From NCBI RefSeq assembly GCF_001832885.1, contig NZ_MKIQ01000004.1, forward strand, positions 1 to 45,439: a stretch of DNA of 45,439 nucleotides, given 5' to 3'. This DNA is from Floricoccus penangensis. GTDB lineage: Bacteria; Bacillota; Bacilli; Lactobacillales; Streptococcaceae. The notes beneath the pieces are model-generated. The model searched no databases and was not told where the DNA came from. It saw only the letters and a list, made by a program, of their open reading frames with translations. This document shows, piece by piece, positions 14,759 through 23,857 of the stretch (within the stretch, counting starts at the first letter, position 1; every line of letters begins with the position of its first letter). The position numbers were made by a program, and so were the translations under genes.

Positions 14759-16884
14759 TGGCAACTATTGCATTAGCGGGGAATCCCAATAGCGGGAAGA
14801 CCACAGTTTTCAATATACTTACAGGATCTAGCCAGCGCGTGGGAAACTGGCCGGGGGTTACTGTTGATAGAAAAAGTGGAACCTATAAAAAAGATAAGGT
14901 GACTACAATTCAGGATTTACCTGGTATTTATTCGCTTAGTCCTTATACACCCGAAGAAATAGTGTCACGTGATTATCTCATTAACGACAATCCTGATGCA
15001 GTTCTTAATATAGTTGATGCGACAAATTTGGAGCGTAACCTCTACCTGACTCTGCAAATTTTGGAGACAGATGTACCAGTTGTTATTGGTCTTAATATGA
15101 TGGATGCTCTTAAGCGCGAGAATCGTGATATTGATATTGAAAAATTATCATACGGTCTTGGTGTCAAAGTTGCACCGATGACAGCTACAAAAGGTAAAGG
15201 TGTCTTTCAGGCTCTAGAGCTTGCCAAAAAAGAAAAGCAGTCTGAGGACAAATTAACTTATGATGCCAGACTTGAAACATCTCTTGCTGAAATAGATGAA
15301 ATTCTTGGCGATGCAATTCCTCTTAGAGCACGAAAATGGTACTCGATAAAGGTTTTTGAAGGAGATAAGGAAATCTGGGAAAGCCTTAAGCTTTCCGATT
15401 CGCAGGAAAAAGAAATCAAAGAAATTATTTCTATCACCGAGAAAATTTTCCAAGAAGATGCTGAAAGTATTATTATTAATGAGCGCTATGCTTTGATTGG
15501 GCAACTTGTTCATCTTGCTGTTAAGGATTCAAATGGCAGTGATATTAGATTTAACATGTCTGATAAAATAGATAGAATTGTAACTAATAGATTCCTTGGA
15601 CTACCTATTTTTGCTCTTGTGATGTGGGCTGTTTATTATTTATCTATAAAAACTGTTGGAACTATGGGTACTGACTGGATAAATGATGTACTTTTCGGTG
15701 AGATTGTTCCAGAACATTTGACAAATCTGATGCAGTCATTACAAATAGCAGATTGGCTTCAAGATTTGGTATTAAATGGTATTGTGGCAGGTATCGGTGC
15801 CGTTCTTGGATTCTTACCTCAAATTGCAGTACTCTTCATCTGTCTTGGAATTCTTGAAGACTGTGGTTATATGTCACGTGTTGCCTTTGTTATGGATCGT
15901 ATTTTTAGACGTTTTGGTTTGTCAGGTAAGTCATTTATTCCTATGTTGATTTCAACGGGATGTGGAGTTCCTGGGATTATGGCAAGTAGAACTATCGAAA
16001 GTGAAAGCGATCGAAAAATCACTATCATGGTTACAACGTTTATGCCTTGTTCGGCTAAACTTCCGATTATTGCTTTGATTGCAGGAGCATTCTTCCCTAA
16101 TCAATCATGGGTTGCACCATCAGCATATTTTCTAGGAATGCTCATGATTATTTTATCTGGTATCATCCTTAAAAAGACAAAGATGCTTTCAGGTAAATCA
16201 GCTCCCTTTATTATGGAATTACCGAATTATCATTTTCCGCGTATCAAATCAGTCATTCAGTACAGCTTTGAACGTTCTATGAGCTTTGTAAAAAGAGCTG
16301 GAACAATAATTTTTGTCATGAATATCATTATTTGGTTTACTAAAAGTTACAATTGGCAGTTCCAAGCAACAGAGGAAAATAAATCAATTCTTGCAAGTAT
16401 CGGTAATGCTTTTGCACCAATTTTTGCACCACTTGGTTGGGGAAATTGGCAGGCGACAGTCGCGACGGTTACAGGTTTGGTCGCAAAAGAAACGGTTGTT
16501 GGTACTCTTGGCGTTCTTTATACTGGTGCTAAAGAAACTAGTGAGAATGGTCATGAATATTGGCAAGCAATGCGTGGTCAATTTACACCACTTGCTGCCT
16601 ATTCTTTCCTCGCCTTTAACCTTCTCTGTGCACCATGTTTTGCAGCTATAGGGGCAATCCGTAGAGAAATGGGCGAAACATCTTGGACCCTTCGTGCTAT
16701 CGGATATCAAACTGGTCTTGCCTACCTAACTAGTTTGGTTATTTATCAATTTGGTGAAGCGATACTAACTCACCACATCACTTTTTGGACTATCATCGCA
16801 GCTATCGTTCTAGTGTTATTTATCTACTTACTTGTACGTAAGCCATATAGGAGCGAAAATTTAAAAGCAGTGGAGGCTTTATAA
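14758..16884 (+). CDS. feoB: Ferrous iron transporter FeoB
   Basis: A GTP-gated Fe(II) importer in the membrane, 708 residues. The N-terminal G domain has G1 GNPNSGKT (8-15), the switch region around WPGVTVDRKSG (31-41), G3 DLPG (53-56) and G4 NMMD (113-116). A helical guanine-dissociation-inhibitor region and a polytopic membrane part with two inverted Gate segments follow (LISTGCGVPGIMASRTIESESDRKIT region and the LVAKETVVGTLGVLY region). The pore cysteine motif CGVPG is present. It is translationally coupled to feoA (TAATG) and to the downstream Cys-rich protein (TAATG). Confidence 0.97.
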   Translation: MATIALAGNPNSGKTTVFNILTGSSQRVGNWPGVTVDRKSGTYKKDKVTTIQDLPGIYSLSPYTPEEIVSRDYLINDNPDAVLNIVDATNLERNLYLTLQILETDVPVVIGLNMMDALKRENRDIDIEKLSYGLGVKVAPMTATKGKGVFQALELAKKEKQSEDKLTYDARLETSLAEIDEILGDAIPLRARKWYSIKVFEGDKEIWESLKLSDSQEKEIKEIISITEKIFQEDAESIIINERYALIGQLVHLAVKDSNGSDIRFNMSDKIDRIVTNRFLGLPIFALVMWAVYYLSIKTVGTMGTDWINDVLFGEIVPEHLTNLMQSLQIADWLQDLVLNGIVAGIGAVLGFLPQIAVLFICLGILEDCGYMSRVAFVMDRIFRRFGLSGKSFIPMLISTGCGVPGIMASRTIESESDRKITIMVTTFMPCSAKLPIIALIAGAFFPNQSWVAPSAYFLGMLMIILSGIILKKTKMLSGKSAPFIMELPNYHFPRIKSVIQYSFERSMSFVKRAGTIIFVMNIIIWFTKSYNWQFQATEENKSILASIGNAFAPIFAPLGWGNWQATVATVTGLVAKETVVGTLGVLYTGAKETSENGHEYWQAMRGQFTPLAAYSFLAFNLLCAPCFAAIGAIRREMGETSWTLRAIGYQTGLAYLTSLVIYQFGEAILTHHITFWTIIAAIVLVLFIYLLVRKPYRSENLKAVEAL

Positions 16885-17024
16885 TGAATATATCTACTTT
16901 AATTTTATTAGCAGTGATATTACTTGCCTTTGGTTTTGCCGTAAGAAAAGTTATTAAGTCAAAGGGAGCATGTGAAGATTGTAAATGTTCATGTCCAACC
17001 AAAACAACAAGTAAAAGAAACTGA
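16884..17024 (+). CDS. FeoB-associated Cys-rich membrane protein
   Basis: A 46-residue protein. One transmembrane helix (about 4-20) is followed by a basic stretch and a Cys cluster CEDCKCSC (Cys30, 33, 35, 37), then a polar tail. Short single-pass Cys-rich proteins directly after feoB are a recognised family, thought to assist FeoB; a true FeoC winged helix is absent. Its ATG shares one base with the feoB stop, as feoA and feoB do, so all three are made from one coupled mRNA. Metal or redox sensing by the cysteines is inferred. Confidence 0.85.
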   Translation: MNISTLILLAVILLAFGFAVRKVIKSKGACEDCKCSCPTKTTSKRN

Positions 17025-17034
17025 AATTGAATAC

Positions 17035-17073
17035 AAAAAGCTCTCAGACTGATTGATAAGTCTGAGAGTTTTT
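17035..17073. terminator. Bidirectional terminator between feo operon and mnmE
   Basis: Perfect 10-bp stem CTCTCAGACT (17041-17050) / AGTCTGAGAG (17059-17068), flanked by an A run on the left and a T run on the right, so both convergent transcripts can end here. Confidence 0.9.
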
Positions 17074-17083
17074 GTGTAATAGG

Positions 17084-18460
17084 CTATTTTCCTAAGCAGA
17101 ACTGACTAAATAGTTGAGTGATTAACTCATCTGGTGCACTATCACCTGTAATTTCTCCAAGAATTTCCCAGGTTCTTGTCATATCTACTTGAACAAGGTC
17201 TACTGGTAGTCCCATGTCAAGTCCATCATTAACTGCTTTTAGAGAATCTAATGCTTGTTCAATTAGAGCAATGTGTCGAGTGTTTGAAAGGTATGTAGCA
17301 TCTTGTTCTACGATACCTGCATTTTCAAAGAACATTTCGTTGATTTGTTCTTCAATTTTATCGACATTTTCATCTTTTAAGACAGAAATTTCAATATAGT
17401 TAGGGTCAAATTCAGCTATTTTTTCTGTTTCAATTTCTTGGGGCAAATCAGTTTTATTTAAAACAATGATTCGGTTAGAATTTTGACTTAACTCTAAAAG
17501 GCTCAAATCTTGGTCAGTTAATTTCTCGCCAGAGTTTAAGACAAGTAGTACCAAGTCAGCTTCGCTCAGAGCTTTTCTTGAACGTTCAACTCCAATTTTT
17601 TCTACAACATCATCTGTTTCTCGAATTCCTGCGGTATCAATAAGTTTTAAGGGTACTCCATTGATGTTGACAAACTCTTCGATAACATCACGGGTTGTTC
17701 CTTCTATATCAGTGACAATTGCCTTGTCTTCACGAAGAAGATGATTTAAGAGGCTTGATTTACCAACGTTTGGACGGCCAATGATTGCAGTTTTTAGTCC
17801 TTCGCGTAATATTTTTCCTCGTTTGGCAGTCTTTAGCAGGTTGTCCAATAGCTTTTGGAAAGCAGCAGTCTTTTCACGCAGCATTTTTGTAGTCATTTCT
17901 TCTACGTCGTCATACTCGGGGTAGTCGATATTAACTTCAACCTGTGCCAATGTCTCAAGGATTTCTTGGCGAGTGTTGTTGATGAGGTTTGATAGACTTC
18001 CGTCAAGCTGCGCTACTGCTATATTCATAGCTTGGTCAGTTTTCGCACGGATTATATCCATAACGGCTTCAGCCTGTGATAGGTCGACACGGCCATTCAG
18101 GAATGCTCTCTTGGTAAATTCTCCTGGCTCCGCCATTCGGGCACCTTTGCGCAAAAGCAGTTGTAGTATCTCGTTCATAACGGCGATTCCACCGTGGGTA
18201 TTGATTTCGATGATATCTTCACGGGTAAAAGTTTTAGGAGCTTTCATCACTCCAATCATAACTTCGTCTAAAATACGTCCGTCTTCTTCAATATGACCAT
18301 AGTTAAGGGTATGACTTTCAACCTTATTTAGGTCTTTTCCTTTGAAGACTTTATTTGCAATTTCAACTGCATTAGTTCCAGACATTCTTACGATTCCAAT
18401 TGCTCCCTCACCAAGTGGTGTTGAGATGGCAGCAATGGTATCAAATTCCTTTGTAATCAT
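17084..18460 (-). CDS. mnmE: tRNA uridine-5-carboxymethylaminomethyl modification GTPase MnmE
   Basis: With MnmG it modifies U34 of tRNAs reading two-codon boxes. The 458 residues show the N-terminal tetrahydrofolate-binding domain (1 to about 118), the helical domain, and an inserted G domain with GRPNVGKS (228-235), GTTRD (254-258), DTAG (275-278) and NKTD. The C-terminus ends with the diagnostic CLGK (Cys455). AGAGGA precedes ATG18460. It faces the feo operon across a shared terminator. Confidence 0.97.
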   Translation of the reverse strand: MITKEFDTIAAISTPLGEGAIGIVRMSGTNAVEIANKVFKGKDLNKVESHTLNYGHIEEDGRILDEVMIGVMKAPKTFTREDIIEINTHGGIAVMNEILQLLLRKGARMAEPGEFTKRAFLNGRVDLSQAEAVMDIIRAKTDQAMNIAVAQLDGSLSNLINNTRQEILETLAQVEVNIDYPEYDDVEEMTTKMLREKTAAFQKLLDNLLKTAKRGKILREGLKTAIIGRPNVGKSSLLNHLLREDKAIVTDIEGTTRDVIEEFVNINGVPLKLIDTAGIRETDDVVEKIGVERSRKALSEADLVLLVLNSGEKLTDQDLSLLELSQNSNRIIVLNKTDLPQEIETEKIAEFDPNYIEISVLKDENVDKIEEQINEMFFENAGIVEQDATYLSNTRHIALIEQALDSLKAVNDGLDMGLPVDLVQVDMTRTWEILGEITGDSAPDELITQLFSQFCLGK

Positions 18461-18567
18461 TATTTTCCTCTATATATAATAAAACTTTCTATTTCACTAT
18501 TTGTATTAACTAATTTTCTCAAATTAAAAAATTTTGTCAATGGAAGTGTATTTTATGAGAAAATAAA

Positions 18568-18592
18568 AGACTCTTTTTATTATTCAGAGTCT
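18568..18592 (-). terminator. Terminator overlapping the end of the frameshifted membrane gene
   Basis: Stem AGACTCT (18568-18574) / AGAGTCT (18586-18592), with a T-rich run below 18568 on the minus strand. The hairpin includes the last sense codons of the gene ending at 18580. Confidence 0.7.
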
Positions 18593-19106
18593 CTTTTTTC
18601 CTTTTTAATTATTTTTTTAGCAAATTTAGGTGCAAAGAATGCTATAAAGGCGATTCCTATGCCCCATATGATAACTGAGTATGCTGCATACATGCCTAAA
18701 ATCATAAACATTGAAAAGAGATATACTAATATTTGAAAAAGAATTCCAGTCATATTCGCATCCATATTAAAAGGGGCTGGTACATTTATATCTAAAAATT
18801 GAGTTTTATAGATTATAAAGTATAACAATGTTAGAAAAATATATAGTAGAAATCTTTGTTTGAAGCTGAACTCTTTGATCCATGTATTGCTATAATCTTC
18901 CAATTTCTCTATTTTTAAAATTATTGGTATTAATCCAATGCTAGCAATAAAAAATGGAACTGTCATATCAATATGATTTTTGAATAAGACTGTTGCAATT
19001 GACATAAGAAAACTAGCTACAACGATTATTAGCATGCAGTGATATTCTTCTAAGGGATCAGTTTTAAAAGTATTTTTTTATTTAATTCATTTTTATCTTC
19101 ATTCAT
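18580..19106 (-). pseudogene. Membrane protein gene broken by a frameshift, paralogue of its upstream neighbour
   Basis: The intact downstream frame (18580 to about 19078) codes for a protein with about four transmembrane segments and a basic tail (KIIKKEKRDSE). Its first ATG, at 19035, falls inside the first hydrophobic segment and has no ribosome site. A better start, ATG19106, overlaps the stop of the upstream gene by eight bases and opens MNEDKNELNKK, which resembles the MDEDIKNEQ start of the neighbour. That frame hits a stop soon after an A7 run (T7 on the plus strand, 19073-19079). One extra A would join both frames. Function unknown. A mutation, slippage-based expression or a sequencing error are all possible. 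Confidence 0.65.
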
Positions 19107-19626
19107 TGATCGTAGTCTCTTTTTTTTCTAATATTTTTTGGGCTCTTATTGGGATTACCATCATTAATGTTACACCATACAAAGCAACAGCTTCAATGAT
19201 AGTGATAAAATATATAAGAAAGCAGCGAAATATTTTAAGTAGATTATCAAATAAAACCCAAAGAATACCATTTTCTGATACTTGTGATGATAAATATTTG
19301 AGATCTATACTTGAGTTATTATTTATATAAAAATATTGGTTTGTATAAATAATAAAGATTAGTAAAACGGCGAAAAGCAAGATTTTCCAAAAAATATTCA
19401 ATGCTATTCCCTTATAAATTAAATCCACTCCGTATTTTTTTGAAAAATTTACATTTAAGATTACTGGTACTAACGTAAATAAGGCAATGAGAAGTGGATA
19501 AGCAATATTGAGGAAATATCCATTTAAAACTGAAATTAAGGTGGCTGATACACATCCTAGAAAAGTTATTATTTGGCAGTGTAATGATAGTAAGCTTATC
19601 TGTTCGTTTTTAATGTCTTCGTCCAT
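19099..19626 (-). CDS. Polytopic membrane protein of unknown function
   Basis: A 175-residue protein with four hydrophobic segments (approximately 17-38, 44-60, 80-102 and 130-160) and a charged tail (RAQKILEKKETTINE). I do not recognise a family. ATG19626 is chosen because AAGGA stands eight bases before it; in-frame ATGs further upstream (to 19740) would add a hydrophobic stretch without a ribosome site. The spacing of its membrane segments and the shared HC near the start of the first segment match the broken gene just downstream, so the pair arose by tandem duplication. It is transcribed toward mnmE and away from the exporter genes. Confidence 0.6.
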   Translation of the reverse strand: MDEDIKNEQISLLSLHCQIITFLGCVSATLISVLNGYFLNIAYPLLIALFTLVPVILNVNFSKKYGVDLIYKGIALNIFWKILLFAVLLIFIIYTNQYFYINNNSSIDLKYLSSQVSENGILWVLFDNLLKIFRCFLIYFITIIEAVALYGVTLMMVIPIRAQKILEKKETTINE

Positions 19627-19805
19627 AGTATAATTCCTTAGTTTATATATTTGATATGCACAACTATATAAAAAAATATAATCGATGTCAATAAAATAAA
19701 GTACACTATAAGTTGCAAGCATAATTGTATATGAAAGCATGATACTAGTAGCTAGTGAATATAATTTAGAATGCCAGAGCTACATTAGTATGTGATTATA
19801 GTTTA

Positions 19806-19891
19806 TATTCTATAGTATAGAATACTATTCTTATTGATTGCTTAGTTATAAAAAAAATTAATGACTAAAGTTACACTTAATATGCTATATT
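19806..19891 (+). promoter_or_regulatory. Threonine/serine exporter promoter region with a palindrome
   Basis: A perfect inverted repeat, TATTCTAT-AGT-ATAGAATA, spans 19806-19824. Further on, TG-C-TATATT (19883-19891) is an extended -10 with a weak TGACTA (19862-19867) as -35. The start codon is at 19917 after TTGGAGG. Confidence 0.5.
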
Positions 19892-19916
19892 TATTTTATG
19901 TGTTTGGAGGAATGCT

Positions 19917-20675
19917 ATGAATAAAAAAGATACACTTGCAGTCAACACAGGTTTGATTGCTGGGAGGATTCTTATTGAAGGAGGTTCTGAGATGGAGCGA
20001 ATCAATAAGACAATAAAAGAAATTGTAAATAAGGCATCAGATAAAGATAGTCAAGTCTTTACCAGTTTAACTGCTATCATGGTTGGTGTTCAAGATTCAT
20101 CAACAATGATGTTTGAACAAGTCGAAGGACGAGGTATTAATCTAGAAAAAATATATCAGGTTGACATTTTAGTCAAACAATATATAAATGATGAATTATC
20201 CTTGGAAGAACTGTATGCTAGGCTTAAATATCTTGAGAAAAATATCATTGATTTTTCGTTTTTTACTAAAGTTGCAGCCGCAGCTGTGGAAAGTGCCTTT
20301 TTAATGGTTATTTTCACTCAATCCTTGGCTTTTAATGACATGCTGTGGACTGGAGTAGTTGGAGCTATTGGCTACGCACTTGCTACCTATCTTTTAAAAT
20401 ATACAAAAATTCCTTTTATCCGAGAATTTTTGGGATCATTAGCTCTTGGAGCGGCCGCATTATTTGGTGTTCGAATGGGATTTGCTGATAATATCAATTA
20501 TGTGATAATTGGAGCAGTTATGCCTCTAGTTCCAGGAGTTGCCATAACAAACTCAATTCGTGATTTGATTGAGGGTAATCTGGTTTCAGGCATAGAACGT
20601 GGTTTTGAAGCTACTTTGACAATATTTGCTATTGTTTCGGCTTTAGCGCTTGTCCTGCAGTATGTTACATTTTAG
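19917..20675 (+). CDS. Threonine/serine exporter, N-terminal-half subunit (ThrE family, DUF1212)
   Basis: A 252-residue half of a split ThrE-type amino-acid exporter. The soluble N-terminal part (1 to about 118) has IEGGSEMERINKTI, typical of DUF1212. About five membrane helices follow, with the conserved PLVPGVAITNSIRDL near 205-219. TTGGAGG precedes ATG19917. The second half is encoded 9 bases downstream, so the two probably form one transporter. The substrate (threonine/serine) is by family; it has not been shown from sequence. Confidence 0.85.
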   Translation: MNKKDTLAVNTGLIAGRILIEGGSEMERINKTIKEIVNKASDKDSQVFTSLTAIMVGVQDSSTMMFEQVEGRGINLEKIYQVDILVKQYINDELSLEELYARLKYLEKNIIDFSFFTKVAAAAVESAFLMVIFTQSLAFNDMLWTGVVGAIGYALATYLLKYTKIPFIREFLGSLALGAAALFGVRMGFADNINYVIIGAVMPLVPGVAITNSIRDLIEGNLVSGIERGFEATLTIFAIVSALALVLQYVTF

Positions 20676-20684
20676 GGAGATATT

Positions 20685-21161
20685 ATGAATTTAGAAATGA
20701 TAATTGTTCAAATAGTTTTTTCTTATGTAGGAACATTTGCTGCGGCATTTGTTCTTAATGTTCCGCGAAAAATGCTTAATTTGACTGCCATCACGGGACT
20801 TATTGGCTGGACTTCTTATTGGTTTGTTAAACAGATTTTTGCTAATGGTATATTGGCAAATTTCACGGGAGGTTTAGTTGTAGGAATAATGGGTTTAATC
20901 TTGTCGAGAAAGAAAAATGTTTCTTCTGTCATTTTTACAATTCCTGCATTGATTCCATTAGTACCTGGCGCGACAGCTTATCAGGCTTTAATGTATCAAA
21001 TATCAGGTCAGACTATTAATGCCATTGATAAGTTGTTTGTTGTTACTATGTATGCTGGCGCAATTGCTCTTGGTTATATACTTTCACAATTTGTCACAGA
21101 GCAATATATAAGATTAACAGATGATGTGAAAACTACTGTCACAAAAAGATTTAAGAGATAA
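20685..21161 (+). CDS. Threonine/serine exporter, C-terminal-half subunit (DUF3815)
   Basis: A 158-residue all-helical membrane protein with about five segments and the signature PALIPLVPGATAYQALM (about 91-107), the counterpart of the PLVPG motif in its partner. It directly follows the DUF1212 subunit behind GGGAGA, in one operon. In Corynebacterium ThrE both halves are fused; the split form is common in Firmicutes. Confidence 0.85.
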   Translation: MNLEMIIVQIVFSYVGTFAAAFVLNVPRKMLNLTAITGLIGWTSYWFVKQIFANGILANFTGGLVVGIMGLILSRKKNVSSVIFTIPALIPLVPGATAYQALMYQISGQTINAIDKLFVVTMYAGAIALGYILSQFVTEQYIRLTDDVKTTVTKRFKR

Positions 21162-21186
21162 TATGAAAAATATTTTGTGCATAATA

Positions 21187-21213
21187 AAGGTACTAGAAAA
21201 TATCTAGTACCTT
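21187..21213. terminator. Hairpin terminator after the exporter genes, possibly bidirectional
   Basis: Perfect 11-bp stem AAGGTACTAGA (21187-21197) / TCTAGTACCTT (21203-21213) with a 5-base loop. The T run is weak on both sides. On the minus strand it overlaps the end of the broken small membrane gene. Confidence 0.65.
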
Positions 21214-21445
21214 ATTTGTATTCTTTATAAACTTTAATAGCAAAGTAGAGGGAGCCGAAGGAAAGTACTGCAAATAAAATTGTTGGGACTATTCCCATGA
21301 TAATGAAAATAATTAAATGTTCGTATATAACTTCATATTCTTGATCATAAATAAGGTGGTAAAGATTATTAATTAGACCAACTAAAAACCAAATAAAAGA
21401 GCTAATGCTTATGATGTATAAAGCTAATTTTTATTGTTTAATCAT
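21212..21445 (-). pseudogene. Small two-helix membrane protein gene with a stop at codon 5
   Basis: From ATG21445 the frame reads M-I-K-Q-stop, then stays open for 72 more codons and ends at TAA (21212-21214). The open part encodes two clear membrane helices (around LYIISISSFIWFLVG and LIIFIIMGIVPTILFAVL) and a basic end, VYKEYK, all typical of a real protein. No other start codon with a ribosome site exists for the remaining frame. The simplest reading is a small membrane-protein gene silenced by a nonsense mutation. Its family is unknown. Confidence 0.55.
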
Positions 21446-21564
21446 GATCTGTCTACTTTCTATTTATGTACTGAATATTCTGACTGTTTTTTTAAAAAAT
21501 TATATCATAATCAATTCAAAAACAATAATAATTATAAAAAAAAACATCCCAACTTTTTTAATTA

Positions 21565-21573
21565 TGCTAAAAT
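21565..21573 (+). promoter_or_regulatory. rpiA extended -10 promoter; leaderless start
   Basis: TG-C-TAAAAT (21565-21573) is followed by six bases (AAAAAT as AAAATA shift excluded) and then ATG21580. No ribosome binding site exists upstream. The layout is almost base-for-base that of the MBL hydrolase promoter at 5364-5372. Confidence 0.7.
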
Positions 21574-21579
21574 AAAAAT

Positions 21580-22254
21580 ATGGAAAATTTAAAAAAACAA
21601 GTAGGTATTGAAGCTGCAAAATTCGTTAATGATGGAATGATTGTTGGGCTGGGAACTGGCAGTACAGCAAAGTATTTTGTAGAAGAGATTGGTCGTCGTG
21701 TCGCTGAAGAAGGTTTAAATATTGTTGGAGTTACAACTTCAAATGTTACTTTTGATTTAGCTCAAAGTTTGAATATTCCTCTTAAATCAATTGATGAAGT
21801 CGAATATGTAGATTTGACTGTTGATGGTGCTGATGAAGTTGATCCTAAATTTAATGGTATCAAAGGTGGTGGGGCAGCCTTACTAATGGAGAAAATTGTT
21901 GCCACATATTCTAACGATTGTATTTGGATTGTGGATGGAAGCAAGACTGTAGAAACGTTGGGGAAATTCCCACTTCCTGTTGAGGTTGTACCTTATGGTG
22001 CACGTCGTTTATTGGCAAAATTTGAGGATAAAGGTTACAATCCACAGATGCGTCTTAGTGGTGCTGATGATTACTTAGTTACTGATATGGGGCATTATAT
22101 TATTGACCTTCATCTTGAAAAGATTGAGGACTCATACGCTTTAGCTGATGAACTTGATAATACTGTTGGAGTTGTAGAGCACGGATTGTTTAATGATATG
22201 ATTTCAAAAGTAATTGTTGCGCGTGAGACTGGTGTCGAAATTCTCGAAAAATAA
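21580..22254 (+). CDS. rpiA: Ribose-5-phosphate isomerase A
   Basis: This enzyme interconverts ribose 5-phosphate and ribulose 5-phosphate in the pentose phosphate pathway. In 224 residues the phosphate loop [14 protein letters not shown] (23-36), the [10 protein letters not shown] motif (about 83-92) and [10 protein letters not shown] (about 97-106) are intact. The N-terminus [16 protein letters not shown] aligns with streptococcal RpiA, so ATG21580 is correct even though no ribosome site precedes it. It is probably translated from a leaderless mRNA. It supplies or consumes the ribose phosphate made by the deoB operon further on. Confidence 0.96.
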   Translation: MENLKKQVGIEAAKFVNDGMIVGLGTGSTAKYFVEEIGRRVAEEGLNIVGVTTSNVTFDLAQSLNIPLKSIDEVEYVDLTVDGADEVDPKFNGIKGGGAALLMEKIVATYSNDCIWIVDGSKTVETLGKFPLPVEVVPYGARRLLAKFEDKGYNPQMRLSGADDYLVTDMGHYIIDLHLEKIEDSYALADELDNTVGVVEHGLFNDMISKVIVARETGVEILEK

Positions 22255-22344
22255 TATTTAGATTAATGTATATTCAAGTTGAATTTCCATTTTCTTGTGT
22301 AATTTTAAAAGTTTATTTTTCTTTTTAAGAACACTAATAGTACA

Positions 22345-22358
22345 TGGAAGCATTTACA
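22345..22358 (+). promoter_or_regulatory. Near-cre site before the formate/nitrite channel gene
   Basis: TGGAAGCATTTACA matches the cre pattern TGNAANCGNTNNCA except that the central CG reads CA. It overlaps a TTTACA (22353-22358) that could serve as the -35. Confidence 0.4.
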
Positions 22359-22418
22359 AAAATATATATTATATGGTATCTTTAATAAGATATAACAAAT
22401 TGAAAGGTTTTTTTATTT

Positions 22419-23171
22419 ATGAAGTCCCCTGAAGAAATTTTAGAGTATACCTCGGATTTATCCGTTGCAAAGGTTAAAAAACCCCTTCTCTCAAAATTAA
22501 TTTTAGCTTTTATTGGTGGTGCAATGGTATCAATGGGCTATATGACTTATTTGAGAGTTGCGGCAGCTATCCCTGGAGGAGCAGGTGTGCTTGTAGGAGC
22601 AGCACTTTTCCCAACTGGTCTTGTGGCAATAATGCTTGGAGGAGCAGAACTTGCAACTAGTAATATGATGGTAGTTGGCCTTGGTTATTTACGTAAAAGA
22701 GTGACATTGAAAGATGTCCTTCTAAACTGGTTGACTGTAACTTCAATGAATATTGTAGGAGCAATTTTTGTTGCAGGTGTTCTTGGAATTGGAGCGCAAG
22801 TATTGACTGGTAAGCCTTATCTTGATTTTGCAATAAATGTTGCTCATCATAAGATTGATGTTGCATTTCTGACAGCTTTTCTATCTGGTATTGGATGTAA
22901 CTGGCTTGTTGGTATGGCTGCTTGGGTTGCCTATGGTGCAAAAGACGCAGCAGGAAAGATACTAGCTATTTGGTTTATCATTACAATTTTTGTTGTTTTA
23001 GGATTCCAGCATAGTATTGCAAACTCATTTGTAATTCCTTTTGCAATCTTTGAAGGCGCTGCTACATGGGGGCAATTTGTTGGAAACTTTATTCCAGTAT
23101 TCCTTGGAAATGTAGTTGGTGGTGTAGGTTTAGTATCACTTCTATTCAGTATTGCATATAAGAAACATTAA
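22419..23171 (+). CDS. Formate/nitrite transporter family channel
   Basis: A 250-residue pentameric FNT channel. Six membrane helices can be drawn, with the family pattern KLILAFIGGAMVSMGY in helix 1, GGAELATSNMM in the Omega-loop region and GIGCNWLVGMAAW near 159-171. The central-pore His is in the HH(K) stretch around 144-145 or HSIANSF near 198. Mixed-acid fermenting lactic acid bacteria use such channels to export formate made by pyruvate formate-lyase, which is the likely role; nitrite is unlikely. GAAAGG precedes ATG22419. An upstream near-cre suggests sugar control. The fhs gene further on would use formate. Confidence 0.87.
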   Translation: MKSPEEILEYTSDLSVAKVKKPLLSKLILAFIGGAMVSMGYMTYLRVAAAIPGGAGVLVGAALFPTGLVAIMLGGAELATSNMMVVGLGYLRKRVTLKDVLLNWLTVTSMNIVGAIFVAGVLGIGAQVLTGKPYLDFAINVAHHKIDVAFLTAFLSGIGCNWLVGMAAWVAYGAKDAAGKILAIWFIITIFVVLGFQHSIANSFVIPFAIFEGAATWGQFVGNFIPVFLGNVVGGVGLVSLLFSIAYKKH

Positions 23172-23176
23172 TAAGT

Positions 23177-23219
23177 AACTCTTTCTACTATTATATATAA
23201 TAGTAGAAAGAGTTTTTTT
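23177..23219 (+). terminator. Terminator of the formate/nitrite channel gene
   Basis: A 38-bp perfect palindrome (23177-23214), starting AACTCTTTCTACTATTATA, is followed by a T run to 23219. The stem is unusually long. Confidence 0.9.
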
Positions 23220-23291
23220 GTTTTTACAATCAAGTAAAATAAAAAAAGAAGATAAATGGGTTCATCTTCTTCAAAGGATTGTATTATTTTA

Positions 23292-23738
23292 TCATTTTTC
23301 TTTGCGCCTAAGCCACTCTTCAATTCCCCATTTATGGCTTCCCCGTTTTAATCTTTTTATAGCTTCATCAACTGGAAACCAGAAAATATTATTGAAGTCT
23401 TCCAAAGGAGCACTAATTATTTCAAAGTTTGAAATATCGTATATGTAAGCTGGATTATAGTAATAGGTATCTCGATGACTTGAGTAAAAATATTCATCTG
23501 CTTGACCTAAAAAATCACCTAAATCAGCTTTCGCACCTAGCTCCTCGTGTAATTCGCGCAAGAGAGCTTCTTTATGATCTTCACCTTCTTCAATTTCACC
23601 ACCAGGTAAAAAGAATGCTCCATTAGGTGCTTGAACAAGACAAATTTCTTGGTCATTATTTTTTGTTACTACAGCATAAACTCCAAGACGTGTTTGATAT
23701 TTCTTGTCAGATAACTTTTGACCATAAGTTGGATTCAT
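23292..23738 (-). CDS. Nudix hydrolase
   Basis: A 148-residue single-domain pyrophosphohydrolase. The Nudix box GX5EX7REUXEEXGU is complete: Gly47 to Ala69 with GEIEEGE, the RELHEELGA core and the metal-binding glutamates. AGGAG precedes ATG23738. Possible substrates include oxidised nucleotides or nucleotide sugars; the sequence gives no further hint. It is a single gene, convergent with the formate channel and divergent from mreC. Confidence 0.88.
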   Translation of the reverse strand: MNPTYGQKLSDKKYQTRLGVYAVVTKNNDQEICLVQAPNGAFFLPGGEIEEGEDHKEALLRELHEELGAKADLGDFLGQADEYFYSSHRDTYYYNPAYIYDISNFEIISAPLEDFNNIFWFPVDEAIKRLKRGSHKWGIEEWLRRKEK

Positions 23739-23857
23739 AATTTTCTCCTGTAATATTTATACTTTGATATTTTATAGTAACTATTTTACCAAAAATTTCT
23801 GACAAATACCCTTATTTTTGATAAAATAAATGCACAGATTTGAAAGAGTGGATGAGA

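Noticed and set aside
19627-19740. Longer start (ATG19740) for the membrane protein at 19099-19626
   Set aside because: The extra 38 residues lack a ribosome site, while ATG19626 has AAGGA and matches the start of the paralogue.
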